DNA of 64,000 nucleotides from Microbacterium pseudoresistens (GTDB lineage: Bacteria; Actinomycetota; Actinomycetes; Actinomycetales; Microbacteriaceae), in the NCBI RefSeq assembly GCF_013409745.1, contig NZ_JACCBH010000001.1:1240001-1304000 (forward strand), in the 5' to 3' direction. The position numbers were made by a program, and so were the translations under genes. The notes under the pieces were generated by a model. That model worked only from the letters and a program-made list of their open reading frames with translations. It made no database searches and had not been told where the DNA came from. Within the stretch, counting starts at the first letter, position 1, and each line of letters starts with the position of its first letter. Of this stretch, positions 7,606 through 16,131 are shown one piece after another.

Positions 7606-8997
7606 GTGACGCTTCCCGCCCTGTCGCCCGAGCAGCTCGAGCTGTTCCGGCTCATCGAAGACACCGCGTCGCACGTGTTCGTCACGGGCCGGGCGGGCAC
7701 GGGAAAATCGACGCTTCTGCAGCACTTCGCCGCGTCGACGTCGAAGACCATCGCGATCTGCGCACCCACCGGTGTGGCGGCGCTGAACGTCGAGGGGCAG
7801 ACGATCCACTCGCTGTTCCGGCTGCCGATCGGGCTCATCGCCGACACGGAGCTCACCCAGAACGACGCGACCCGGCGCATCCTCAAGGCCATCGACACGC
7901 TCGTGATCGACGAGGTGTCGATGGTCAACGCCGACCTCATGGACGGCATCGACCGCGCGCTGCGTCAGGCCCGCGGCAAGCGGGCCGCGCCGTTCGGCGG
8001 GGTGCAGGTGGTGATGTTCGGCGACCCGTACCAGCTCGCCCCCGTGCCGCCGCGCGGCGGCGACGAGCTGCGCTACGTGCGCGACCACTACCGCTCGTTC
8101 TGGTTCTTCGATGCGAAGGTGTGGGCGGGGGCCTCGGGCGACGGCGAGGGAGACGGGCTCATCGACCTGGGCCGCCACGGCGCCGAGCTGCACGTGCGTG
8201 AGCTGCGCCACATCCACCGGCAGTCGGATGCGGGATTCAAGGCGATGCTCAACGCCGTGCGCTACGGCCGGGTCACGGCCGAGATCGCCGGGGCGCTCAA
8301 CGCCGCGGGCGCGCGCACGCCGCCCGAGCCGGGGCCGGCCGAGACGCCGATCATCACGCTCGCCACGCGCAACGACATCGTCAACACCATCAACCGCCGC
8401 CACCTCACCGCGCTCGCCGGGCGCGAGCAGACGGCGCAGGCTGAGATCAGCGGCGACTTCGGCAAGGGCGAGGCGAACTATCCGGCCGACTCCGAGCTCA
8501 AGCTCAAGGTCGGCGCGCAGGTGATGTTCCTGCGCAACGACACCGGCGCGCAGGGTGACCCGCCGCGCTGGGTGAACGGCACGATCGGCACGGTCACGCG
8601 CATCCTCGGCGGCACCGTGCGCGTCGACATCGACGGCGAGGAGGTCGATGTCGAGCCGGCCGTGTGGGAGAGATACAGGTACGCGTACAACCCGGGCTCC
8701 CGCACGCTCTCCCGGGAGGTGGTGGCCGAGTTCACGCAGTTCCCGCTGCGGTTGGCGTGGGCGGTGACGATCCACAAGTCGCAGGGCAAGACGTACGACC
8801 GGGCGATCATCGATCTCGGATCCGGTGCATTCGCGCCCGGACAGACCTATGTCGCGTTGTCGAGGCTCACGACGCTCGACGGGCTGTACCTGTCGCGCCC
8901 GTTGCGGCCGAGCGATATCCGGGTCGATCCCGATGTGACGCGCTTCATGCGCCAGGCGTGGGAGGCGCAGCAGGCCTCGACGCCTGCGGTGACCTGA
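7606..8997 (+). CDS. PIF1/RecD-like ATP-dependent DNA helicase
   Basis: 463-residue superfamily 1B helicase. Walker A GRAGTGKST lies at residues 28-36, motif Ia APTGVAALN follows, then Walker B VIDEVSMVN at about 99-107 and motif III FGDPYQLAPVPP. Near the C-terminus AVTIHKSQGKTYDRAIIDLG and YVALSRLTTLDGLYL are helicase motifs V and VI with the arginine finger. This is the minimal PIF1-like form common in bacteria, which unwinds 5'-to-3' at forks or structured DNA. The GTG start at 7606 lies about 100 bp from the divergent membrane protein; a weak GGAG precedes it. Confidence 0.88.
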   Translation: MTLPALSPEQLELFRLIEDTASHVFVTGRAGTGKSTLLQHFAASTSKTIAICAPTGVAALNVEGQTIHSLFRLPIGLIADTELTQNDATRRILKAIDTLVIDEVSMVNADLMDGIDRALRQARGKRAAPFGGVQVVMFGDPYQLAPVPPRGGDELRYVRDHYRSFWFFDAKVWAGASGDGEGDGLIDLGRHGAELHVRELRHIHRQSDAGFKAMLNAVRYGRVTAEIAGALNAAGARTPPEPGPAETPIITLATRNDIVNTINRRHLTALAGREQTAQAEISGDFGKGEANYPADSELKLKVGAQVMFLRNDTGAQGDPPRWVNGTIGTVTRILGGTVRVDIDGEEVDVEPAVWERYRYAYNPGSRTLSREVVAEFTQFPLRLAWAVTIHKSQGKTYDRAIIDLGSGAFAPGQTYVALSRLTTLDGLYLSRPLRPSDIRVDPDVTRFMRQAWEAQQASTPAVT

Positions 8998-9010
8998 GGC
9001 GGGATGCGGG

Positions 9011-9658
9011 TCAGGCGGCGCCGCGGACGGCGTCGAGCTCCTGGAACAGCTGCGTGTTGAACTCGTAGGCGCGCAGCACCTCATCGATCACGCGCTCGCG
9101 CTCGGCCTGATCCCACGGCGCAGCGTCGAGCTGCTCGCGGTACACGTCCTTGAACGCGCCCGGGTCGGCGATGTCGTCGAAGACGTAGAAGCCGATGCCG
9201 TTGGTCTCGAAGCCGAAGCGGCGCTGCATGACCCGGCCGATGAACAGACCGCCCGAGAGGTCACCGAGGTAGCGGGTGTAGTGGTGGGCGACGAAACCGC
9301 CGGGCCAGGTGGCGCCGACCTCGCGGATGCGCGCGACGTAGCGCTCGGTGACGGGAAGCGGCGCGATGCGCTCGCGCCAGTCGGGCCCGATGAGGAACTC
9401 GAGGTCGGACTCGAGCGCCGGAAGCCGGGTGAGGGCGTCGCTGAGGAACACCGATGCGACGGGATCGGTGCGCATCCGCTCGGCGGCCGATTCCAGCGCT
9501 TCGTAGATGAAGTAGTGCTGCGCGACGAGCGAGATGTAGTCTTCGCGCGATCCCTCGCCCTTGAGCAGGTCGGACATGAAGCCGGCGTGCTCGCTGCGCG
9601 AGTGCGAACCGGACGAGCGCTCGCGCAGGGCGGCGGAGAACGAGATGATGTCGGCCAT
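9011..9658 (-). CDS. Biliverdin-producing heme oxygenase
   Basis: 215-residue all-helical enzyme that opens heme to biliverdin, CO and iron, used to obtain iron. The proximal heme ligand is the His of GSHSRSEHAGFM; the distal helix reads YTRYLGDLSGGLFIGRVMQR, with the family signature GDLSGG; FYVFDDIADPGAFKDVYREQLD follows. Closest in type to corynebacterial HmuO. The start is ATG 9658: TACAAT ends six bases upstream, suggesting a leaderless mRNA, while GGAGG is only one base away. An upstream ATG (9694) would add 12 residues across the putative iron box. A DUF2470 gene lies upstream on the same strand. Confidence 0.9.
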   Translation of the reverse strand: MADIISFSAALRERSSGSHSRSEHAGFMSDLLKGEGSREDYISLVAQHYFIYEALESAAERMRTDPVASVFLSDALTRLPALESDLEFLIGPDWRERIAPLPVTERYVARIREVGATWPGGFVAHHYTRYLGDLSGGLFIGRVMQRRFGFETNGIGFYVFDDIADPGAFKDVYREQLDAAPWDQAERERVIDEVLRAYEFNTQLFQELDAVRGAA

Positions 9659-9664
9659 GCCTCC

Positions 9665-9682
9665 ATTGTAAGGGTTGCCTAA
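9665..9682 (-). promoter_or_regulatory. -10 box and possible DtxR/IdeR-like iron box of the heme oxygenase gene
   Basis: Read on the minus strand, TTAGGCAACCCTTA (9682-9669) resembles a DtxR/IdeR half-plus-half site (TTAGGTTAGCCTAA; 10 of 14 matches) and runs into TACAAT (9670-9665), a good -10 box ending six bases before the ATG. A repressor here would block the promoter. The match is imperfect, so this is only a candidate. Confidence 0.35.
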
Positions 9683-9745
9683 TATCCCGCACATCCCCGA
9701 TTTCCCAGGGTGACGCGGGAGAGAAGGCCGGGGTGGTGCCGTCGC

Positions 9746-10057
9746 TCAGTGCGGGCGCGGCTCGACGCCCAGGCGAGCGCACGCGGCGTCGTAGAGCGCG
9801 ACCACTTCGCGGCGCACCTCCGGGCGTTCGGTGATCGATCCGCTCGGCCACGGCACGCGCAGCTTCGCCGGCTCCGCGTCGGGCTGTTCCACGCGCCAGT
9901 CGCCGCCGTCTCCGTCGAGCCCGGTCATGGTCGCGGCGGTCGCATCCGGGGCGCCGAAGGCGCGCACGATGAGCAGGTTGTCGTCGGTGTGGTCGTCGTT
10001 CATGTGGCGGAGGATCGCGGAGACGACCTCGTCGGAGAAGGCGGTGGGCATGCGCAC
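9746..10057 (-). CDS. DUF2470 domain protein (heme-utilisation associated)
   Basis: 103 residues made almost wholly of a DUF2470 domain: an N-terminal helix with ILRHMNDDHTDDNLLIVRAFG, where HMNxDHxxdl is the family signature, followed by the beta segment ATMTGLDGDGGDWRV and a C-terminal helix EVRREVVALYDAACARLG. In HugZ-type heme oxygenases this domain forms the C-terminal part that contacts heme. It lies 87 bp upstream of the heme oxygenase gene on the same strand, which supports a role in heme handling. Starts at ATG 10057 or, two codons later, ATG 10051 are both possible. Confidence 0.75.
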   Translation of the reverse strand: MRMPTAFSDEVVSAILRHMNDDHTDDNLLIVRAFGAPDATAATMTGLDGDGGDWRVEQPDAEPAKLRVPWPSGSITERPEVRREVVALYDAACARLGVEPRPH

Positions 10058-10157
10058 ACTCTACGTCGCCCACCCGCCCCGATGTCACGATGCGAGATCA
10101 TCCCTGCGACGGATGCTGTGGCGAGGGGGCGACACCATAGACTCTGTCCAGACATTC

Positions 10158-11495
10158 ATGGGGGTTCAGGTGCACGCTTCTTCCTCTCGCCGTGCGCGGC
10201 GCGCGGCGGCCGCAGCCGTCGCGCTCGCTCTTCTGCTCAGCGGATGCACGGCGGAGGCAGCCCCTGCCTTCACCCCCAAGGCCCAGACGGAGGCCGACCT
10301 GCCCGCCGATGTGCAGGGTCAACTGCAGGGCGTCGTCGAGAAGGCGATGGCCGCCACCGGGTCCTCCGGAGCGATCGTCGGGGTGTGGGTGCCGTGGAGC
10401 GGCACGTGGGTCGCGGGGCTGGGCACCTCCGACGGATCGACGCCCGTGACGACCGACATGGCCTTCCGCATCGGCGATGTGACGCGGCTGATGACGTGCG
10501 ACGTGCTGTACGCGCTCGCCGACCGCGAGATCGTCTCGCTCGACGACCCGGTGACGAAGTACGTCAACGGCGTGGCCGACCTGACCAGCGTCTCCCTGCT
10601 CGATCTCTGCAACGGCGCCGCCGGCCTCGGCTCCTCGGAGCCGACCCTGCGCCCGGGATGGCTGACCAACCCGAACCGGGTGTGGTCGGCGAAGGAGGAG
10701 GCCAGCTACGGCCTCGAGCGCGCACGCGTGGCACCGGGCACGGAGTACCGCGACTCCGACGCCGGCTACCTGATCCTCGGTGAGGCACTGGAGCGCGCCA
10801 CCGACAAGTCCGCGGCCGAGCTCATCCGCACCTATGTCACCGCTCCGCTCGGGCTGGACGACACCCAGCTCCCCTCCCGGGCGCCAGCGGCGCCGTCGAC
10901 GGGTCCGGTGCTCAACGGCACTTATCTGCCTCCGGGGCCGGAGGGTGCGGGGCTGGATTGCACAGCGCCGATCGACGTGACGGTGAGCTCGTCGAGCATC
11001 GGCTTCACCGATTCGGGTGTCGTCTCCACGATCGACGACCTCGGCCTGTATCTGCAGGCGGAGGCGGCGCAGGCGCTGCGCATCAAGGACAAGCCGGCCC
11101 GGTTCGGCTCGCCGCTGCCCGCCGCCGCCGATGCGCCGTCGTGGTATCAGGCCACCGGCGGCGCCTTCCTGCTGGGCACCATGATCGGGCAGCACGGCTG
11201 GGCGCCCGGGTACCTCACCGCCGGTTACTCCGATCCGGAGACGGGTCTCACCGTCGCCGTCGTGCTGAACAACGCCAACGACATGAACGGGCTCGTCGAC
11301 CTGCTCGCCCGCCAGCTCGCGGCCATCGCCTCCAAGGCGCCGGCTGCCGACGGGGCGACGGCGCCCGAGTTCGCCCTGCCGTTCACGGCCGAGCAGTACG
11401 ACGAGCTCATCACCGCCAACGCTGTGTGCCCGCTGCCGCAGCCGGAGGCCGAGGTTCCGGCCGACGAGGGTGAGCCGGCGAGCGACGAGGGATAG
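10158..11495 (+). CDS. Serine beta-lactamase-fold lipoprotein lacking the catalytic Ser and Lys
   Basis: 445 residues with a lipoprotein signal peptide ending LLLSGC (Cys 30), so it is anchored outside. The body aligns with the class C beta-lactamase / DD-peptidase family (PF00144): FRIGDVTRLMT at 104-114 stands where FRIGSxxKxxT carries the nucleophile, and IVSLDDPVTKYV follows as expected. Here Ser is Asp 107 and Lys is Arg 110. The second motif (YSN) reads YRDSDAGY, while the third, HGWAPGYLT, is kept. It therefore cannot act by the usual acyl-enzyme path and may bind peptidoglycan or act as a regulator. The C-terminal 40 residues are acidic and Pro-rich. A -10-like TAGACT lies at 10138; GTG 10170 is an alternative start. 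Confidence 0.8.
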   Translation: MGVQVHASSSRRARRAAAAAVALALLLSGCTAEAAPAFTPKAQTEADLPADVQGQLQGVVEKAMAATGSSGAIVGVWVPWSGTWVAGLGTSDGSTPVTTDMAFRIGDVTRLMTCDVLYALADREIVSLDDPVTKYVNGVADLTSVSLLDLCNGAAGLGSSEPTLRPGWLTNPNRVWSAKEEASYGLERARVAPGTEYRDSDAGYLILGEALERATDKSAAELIRTYVTAPLGLDDTQLPSRAPAAPSTGPVLNGTYLPPGPEGAGLDCTAPIDVTVSSSSIGFTDSGVVSTIDDLGLYLQAEAAQALRIKDKPARFGSPLPAAADAPSWYQATGGAFLLGTMIGQHGWAPGYLTAGYSDPETGLTVAVVLNNANDMNGLVDLLARQLAAIASKAPAADGATAPEFALPFTAEQYDELITANAVCPLPQPEAEVPADEGEPASDEG

Positions 11496-11535
11496 TCGCG
11501 CGGCCCGATGCGCGGCGGCAGATCGAGGGAGCGAC

Positions 11536-12552
11536 ATGGCGCTGATCGACAACGGCATCTATGTGGACGGCATCCGCACCGAGAACCCGACCTCGCTGTC
11601 GGAGACCTTCGAACTGATGCATGCCCGTGGCGGCATGGGATGGATCGGCCTGTACCGGCCCAGTGAAGACGAGGTGCGCCAGGTGGCCGCGGAGTTCGGT
11701 CTGCACGAGCTCGCGGTCGAAGACGCGTTGCGCGGGCACCAGCGGGCAAAGCTGGAGCGCTATGGCGACACGCTCTTCCTCGTGCTGCGCCCGGCCCGCT
11801 ACCTCGACGACCTCGAAGAGGTGGAGTTCGGCGAGCTGCACGTGTTCGTCGGCAAGAACTTCGTCGTCACGATCCGGCACGCCGAATCCCCCGGCCTCAA
11901 GCGGGTGCGCGAGCGGATGGAGAACGACCGAGAGCTGCTCGCGGGCGGACCCGAGGCGGTTCTCTATGCGATCCTCGACCAGGTCGTCGACGAGTACGCC
12001 CCCGTGATCGCGGGCCTGTCGAACGACGTCGATGAGATCGAGGCTCAGCTGTTCGTCGAAGGATCCGACGTGTCGCAGCGCATCTACGAGCTCTCCCGCG
12101 AGGTGGTCGAGTTCCAGCAGGCCACGCAGCCGCTTCGCGAGATGACGGAGGCGCTCCTGCGCGGATCGGAGAAGTACGCCGTCGATATCGAGCTGCAGCG
12201 TTACCTGCGCGACGTGCTCGATCACACCATCCGCATCGGCGATCGCGCATCGGCCTTCCGCACCGCGCTGGACAGCGCGCTCACGGTGGAGTCGACGATC
12301 GTCGCGCGGCGGCAGAACGACGAGATGAAGAGGATGACCGAGGAGAGCATCCGCCAGGGCGACGAGATGAAGAAGATCTCCAGCTGGGCGGCCATCCTGT
12401 TCGCCCCGACGATCGTCGGCGGCATCTACGGCATGAACTTCGACACCATGCCGGAGCTGAAGTGGTACTTCGGATACCCGATGGCGATCGGGCTCATGCT
12501 CGCCATGGGTGTGGCGTTGTACGTCGTGTTCAAGAAGCGCGACTGGCTCTGA
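11536..12552 (+). CDS. corA: CorA-type magnesium/cobalt transporter
   Basis: 338-residue channel-forming Mg2+ transporter. It has the large cytoplasmic N-terminal alpha/beta domain (VAAEFGLHELAVEDALRGHQRAKLERYGD, with the typical HELAVED and RxKxE pattern), a long stalk helix, and two C-terminal membrane helices, the first ending in the signature YGMN (about residue 300) and the second MAIGLMLAMGVALYVVF followed by the basic end KKRDWL. The start is ATG 11536 with GAGGGAG upstream; a frame extension further upstream overlaps the previous gene and is not conserved. Confidence 0.93.
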   Translation: MALIDNGIYVDGIRTENPTSLSETFELMHARGGMGWIGLYRPSEDEVRQVAAEFGLHELAVEDALRGHQRAKLERYGDTLFLVLRPARYLDDLEEVEFGELHVFVGKNFVVTIRHAESPGLKRVRERMENDRELLAGGPEAVLYAILDQVVDEYAPVIAGLSNDVDEIEAQLFVEGSDVSQRIYELSREVVEFQQATQPLREMTEALLRGSEKYAVDIELQRYLRDVLDHTIRIGDRASAFRTALDSALTVESTIVARRQNDEMKRMTEESIRQGDEMKKISSWAAILFAPTIVGGIYGMNFDTMPELKWYFGYPMAIGLMLAMGVALYVVFKKRDWL

Positions 12553-12555
12553 CGC

Positions 12556-13581
12556 TCACCGCGTGGTCAGGGCGATCGCGGCGAGGGTCGTGGCGGTGAC
12601 AAGCACCCAGAGGATCGCGCCGAGGGTCAGCGGGCGCCATCCTGCGCGGCGCAACGCGGCGACGTCGATCGACAGGCCGATTCCCGCCAGCGCCACGGCG
12701 ATGAGGAAGACGCTCGCCGTGACGGCACCGTCGTGCACGGGCGGCGGGAGCACACCGAGCGAGTTGACGACGGCGACGATGAGGAAGCCGAGGAGGAACC
12801 AGGGCACGAGTCGCACGATGCGCCCCGCGGTGAGCGGCTGCCCGGCCGCGTCTCGCCGTGCTTCGATCACCGACAGTCCGATGCTCACGGGGATGATCAT
12901 CAGCGCGCGCACGAGCTTGACGACCACGGCGAAGCCGAGCGCCGATGCCCCGAAGACTCCTGCCGCGGCGACCACCGAGCTCGTGTCGTTCACGGCCGTG
13001 CCCGCGAGCAGGCCGAACGTGTGCGCATCCATGCCGAGGGCGTGCCCGAGGAGGGGGAAGAGCGCGACGGCGAGGATGTTGAACAGGAAGATCGTGGAGA
13101 CGGCGTAGGCGACGTCGGCCCCCGCGGCGGCGATGACGGGCGCGACGGCGGCGATCGCCGAGGCGCCGCAGATCGCGGTGCCCACCCCGATCAGGGTGCG
13201 CAGGTCGCGCACGACGCCGAGCATCCGTCCGACTCCCCAGGCGGCGAGCAGGCACACGACGAGCGAGCTGAGCATCACGGGCAGCGATTCGAGGCCCACC
13301 CGGCCGATGCTCGACAGCGACAGCTGCGCGCCGAGGAGCACCACGGCGAGCTGCAGCAGGAACTTGCTGGAGAAGGTGATCCCAGGGGCGAGCAGCGAAC
13401 CGGGCTTGCGCACCAGCGCGACGAGCAGCCCGATGACCACGGCCGGAAGAGCCGAGCCGAGCACCGGGACGAGACGTCCGACGACCGTGGCCACCAGGGC
13501 GATCGCCACGGTCATCGTGAGGCCGGGGACGCGGATGCCCACGGCATGGAGCAGGGGAGGGCGGACGGTCTGCGGAGGCAT
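12556..13581 (-). CDS. YeiH/UPF0324 family putative sulfate exporter
   Basis: 341-residue membrane protein with about ten helices. The family signature GVGTAICGASAIAAVAPVI is present, along with GLLAGTAVNDTSSVVAAAG and the C-terminal VALAGIGLSIDVAALRRAGWRPL. YeiH proteins are annotated as putative sulfate/sulfite exporters. ATG 13581 is preferred because GGAG lies upstream; ATG 13620 would add 13 residues without a ribosome-binding site. It is divergently arranged with a LysR regulator, the same pairing as YeiE/YeiH in E. coli, where the regulator responds to sulfite. Confidence 0.85.
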   Translation of the reverse strand: MPPQTVRPPLLHAVGIRVPGLTMTVAIALVATVVGRLVPVLGSALPAVVIGLLVALVRKPGSLLAPGITFSSKFLLQLAVVLLGAQLSLSSIGRVGLESLPVMLSSLVVCLLAAWGVGRMLGVVRDLRTLIGVGTAICGASAIAAVAPVIAAAGADVAYAVSTIFLFNILAVALFPLLGHALGMDAHTFGLLAGTAVNDTSSVVAAAGVFGASALGFAVVVKLVRALMIIPVSIGLSVIEARRDAAGQPLTAGRIVRLVPWFLLGFLIVAVVNSLGVLPPPVHDGAVTASVFLIAVALAGIGLSIDVAALRRAGWRPLTLGAILWVLVTATTLAAIALTTR

Positions 13582-13691
13582 GCTTCCAGTCTCCGCCGGT
13601 GGGCGCTGTCGCGGAAGCATCGCGGGCCGATGGGGATACAGCCTGTGACTGTAGGCTGGGATCAGTCGTCGACAAGAGGGGGCCGTCGCGG

Positions 13692-14750
13692 GTGGATGCC
13701 GACGAGACGAGAACGCCGGCCGGTCTGCACAGTGCCGGCCTTCACAGTGCTGGCCTTCACAGTGCTGGCCTTCACACCGCGGGCGACCTGCCCGACATCG
13801 CTGCGCTGCAGCTGCTCACCGCCACCGTCGTGTGCGGGTCGATCTCGGCCGCGGCGCGCGAGCTCGGCATCACCCAGCAGTCGGCATCCGCCCGGCTGCG
13901 CTCGATCGAGCGTCGGTTCGGGCTGGAGCTGTTCCACCGCACGCCCGCGGGGGTGCGCACGACGCCGGCGGGCGAGGCGGTGGCGTCGTGGGCCGAGGAG
14001 GTGCTCGTCGCCGCGGAGCATTTCCGTGTGGGCGTCGAGACACTGCGTGACGAGCAGCGCCGCCAGCTCGTAGTCGCGGCGAGCCAGACCGTGTCGGCCC
14101 ATCTGCTGCCCGCGTGGCTCGTGGCGCTCCGCGCGCGACAGGTCGAGGCGGGGATCGCACCGACCGCGGTGCGCATGCTGTCGGGCAACAGCGCCGACGT
14201 CGAGGCGGCGGTGCGGGCGGGCGATGCCGATCTGGGGTTCGTCGAGTCGAGCGTCGTCGCCCCCGACTTCTCGCGCTCCGTCGTCGCGCAGGATGCGCTC
14301 GTGGTCGTCGTGGGCGTGCAGCACGCGTGGGCGCGGCGGGCCCGGGTGTCGCCCGGGGAGGTCGCGGATGCGGCGCTCGTCATGCGCGAGGAGGGCAGCG
14401 GCACGCGGCGCTCCTGGGAGCAGACGGCGCGCGAGCGCCTGGGGCGGAGCCCTGCCGATCCCGTCGCCGTGCTGCCGACCAGTGCGGCGGTGCGCTCCGC
14501 GGTGGCCGAGGGCGTCGGTCCTGCGGTGCTCTCGCGGCGCGCCGTCGCCGATGATGTGCACCTGGGCCGACTGCGGGAGATCCCGTGGGCCGATGAGGCG
14601 GTGCTGCGCCCGATCACCGCCGTGTGGCGCGGAACGGCGCGCGACCTGTCGCCGGTCAGCCGCCGCCTGATCGAGATCGCAGCGCAGGCGTCGCGCGTCG
14701 AGGCGGCGCGGTATCGTCGGCGTGCGGATGGTCCGCATCCGAGGGACTGA
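13692..14750 (+). CDS. LysR family regulator (YeiE/CysB-like)
   Basis: 352 residues. An unusual 30-residue leader contains four AGLH(S/T) units, then the LysR helix-turn-helix starts at LPDIAALQLLTATVVCGSIS and continues AAARELGITQQSASARLRSIERRFGLELFHRTPAGVRTT. The effector-binding domain follows (LVVAASQTVSAHLLPAWL; DLGFVESSV; VVVVGVQHAWARR). The likely start is GTG 13692 with AGAGGGGG upstream; the frame is open further but runs into the yeiH promoter. A -10-like TAGGCT lies at 13652-13657. It probably controls the divergent YeiH gene; the next gene downstream is only 14 bp away and may be co-transcribed. Confidence 0.88.
   Translation: MDADETRTPAGLHSAGLHSAGLHSAGLHTAGDLPDIAALQLLTATVVCGSISAAARELGITQQSASARLRSIERRFGLELFHRTPAGVRTTPAGEAVASWAEEVLVAAEHFRVGVETLRDEQRRQLVVAASQTVSAHLLPAWLVALRARQVEAGIAPTAVRMLSGNSADVEAAVRAGDADLGFVESSVVAPDFSRSVVAQDALVVVVGVQHAWARRARVSPGEVADAALVMREEGSGTRRSWEQTARERLGRSPADPVAVLPTSAAVRSAVAEGVGPAVLSRRAVADDVHLGRLREIPWADEAVLRPITAVWRGTARDLSPVSRRLIEIAAQASRVEAARYRRRADGPHPRD
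13719..13778 (+). repeat. Four tandem 15-bp repeats in the LysR gene
   Basis: Four in-frame 15-bp units; the second to fourth read GCYGGCCTTCACAST-like and encode AGLHS, AGLHS, AGLHT, preceded by a first diverged unit AGLHS. Copy-number changes would keep the frame and only lengthen or shorten the N-terminal leader. Confidence 0.85.
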
Positions 14751-14764
14751 GGCGAGGGACGCAC

Positions 14765-16054
14765 ATGGATGCCGTGGTGCTGATCGGCATGGTCGCCGTG
14801 CTGCTGTGGTCGCTCGTGTCGCACCGGGTGGAGCGCTGGGGGGTGGCGGGACCGGCCGGGCTTCTCGTGCTCGGGGCTGTCTCGGTCGTGTGGGATGTCG
14901 AGGGGTTCGCGGGGGTGATCGACCGGCCGGCGAGCGAGAAGGTCGTCGAGGTCATCCTCGCCGTGCTGCTGTTCGTCGACGCCACCGAGGTGAAGGGCGG
15001 GATCTTCGGAAACGAGGGACGGGTCACGCTGCGGCTCGTGCTCATCGCCCTGCCGCTGTCGCTGCTGCTCGCTGCTGGGGCAGCGGCCCTGCTGCTGCCG
15101 ATGACGCTTCCGCTCGTGGCGATCCTCATCGCGTGCATCATCATGCCCACCGATTTCGCACCGGCGGCGAAGATCCTGCGGATGCGTCATGTTCCGGATC
15201 GGGTGCGCCAGATCCTCAATGTCGAGAGCGGGTACAACGACGGGCTGGTCTCGCCGCTGTTCGGTATGGCGCTGCCCGCCGCGGTCGTATGGTCGGCGTT
15301 CGAGCACGCACCCGACGGGGTCGAACCGGGCGAGGAGGAACTGGTCGCGCGGGTCGAGCAGTTCATGGAGGCGTTCCTCAACGCCGTGCCCGCGGCCGTC
15401 GTCGCGATCCTGATCGGAGTCGCTCTGGGGTTCGGCGTCGGCGTCCTGGTGCGGATCGGTCGACGGCACGCGTTCATCGCCGACGAAGGTGTGCGCTTCG
15501 TGATGGCCCTGCTGCCGCTGGTCGCCTACGGCATCTCGGTGATCCCGATGCTCAACGCCAACGGGTTCGTCGCGGCTTTCGTCGCCGGGCTCGCCTATCG
15601 CAGTGCCCGCACGCGCGGCGAGGAGCGACCGGCGATCGCCCATGACGAGCTCGTGCTCGTGGAGGAGGTCGGAACCCTCGCATCGTCCTTCGTCTGGTTC
15701 GTGCTCGGCGGTGCGGCCGTGCTCGCCTTCGCCTCGGGGATGTCGTGGCAGATCATCCTGCTGGCGCTGCTCGCGCTCACCGTGCTGCGGGTGGCGCCCG
15801 TGTACCTCTCGCTTATGGGCAGCACGCTGGGTCGTCGAGATCGCCTGCTCGTGGGCGCTCTCGGACCGCGCGGCACCGCGTCGATCGTGTTCGGCCTGCT
15901 CGCCTACAATGCCCTGCCCGACGACGAGGGTGTGGTCGTGCTGATGGTGATGGTGGCGACGGTGGTGGGCAGCATCCTCCTCCACGGGATCCTGGCTCCG
16001 CTGCTTCTGCCGAGGGTGAGCGCGCGCGAGGTCAGGGCGCCGCTGCCGCACTGA
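14765..16054 (+). CDS. NhaP-type cation:proton antiporter (CPA1 family)
   Basis: 429-residue protein with about 12 membrane helices. The sequence IIMPTDFAPAAKILRM and LNVESGYNDGLVSPLFGMALP corresponds to the CPA1 core, where an (N/G)D pair within a membrane helix carries ion and proton; here it is ND in SGYNDG. LVGALGPRGTASIVFGLLAYN is the conserved last-helix motif of NhaP proteins. It exchanges Na+ or K+ for H+ across the plasma membrane. The ATG at 14765 follows GAGGGAC and lies 14 bp after the LysR gene, so the two are probably one transcript. Confidence 0.88.
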   Translation: MDAVVLIGMVAVLLWSLVSHRVERWGVAGPAGLLVLGAVSVVWDVEGFAGVIDRPASEKVVEVILAVLLFVDATEVKGGIFGNEGRVTLRLVLIALPLSLLLAAGAAALLLPMTLPLVAILIACIIMPTDFAPAAKILRMRHVPDRVRQILNVESGYNDGLVSPLFGMALPAAVVWSAFEHAPDGVEPGEEELVARVEQFMEAFLNAVPAAVVAILIGVALGFGVGVLVRIGRRHAFIADEGVRFVMALLPLVAYGISVIPMLNANGFVAAFVAGLAYRSARTRGEERPAIAHDELVLVEEVGTLASSFVWFVLGGAAVLAFASGMSWQIILLALLALTVLRVAPVYLSLMGSTLGRRDRLLVGALGPRGTASIVFGLLAYNALPDDEGVVVLMVMVATVVGSILLHGILAPLLLPRVSAREVRAPLPH

Positions 16055-16131
16055 GCGGTTCGCGTCAACGGCAGGATGCGTGCGGCTTAGACTGACCGCG
16101 TGCGGGCGGGGGCCCGCGGGCGGAGGACGAC

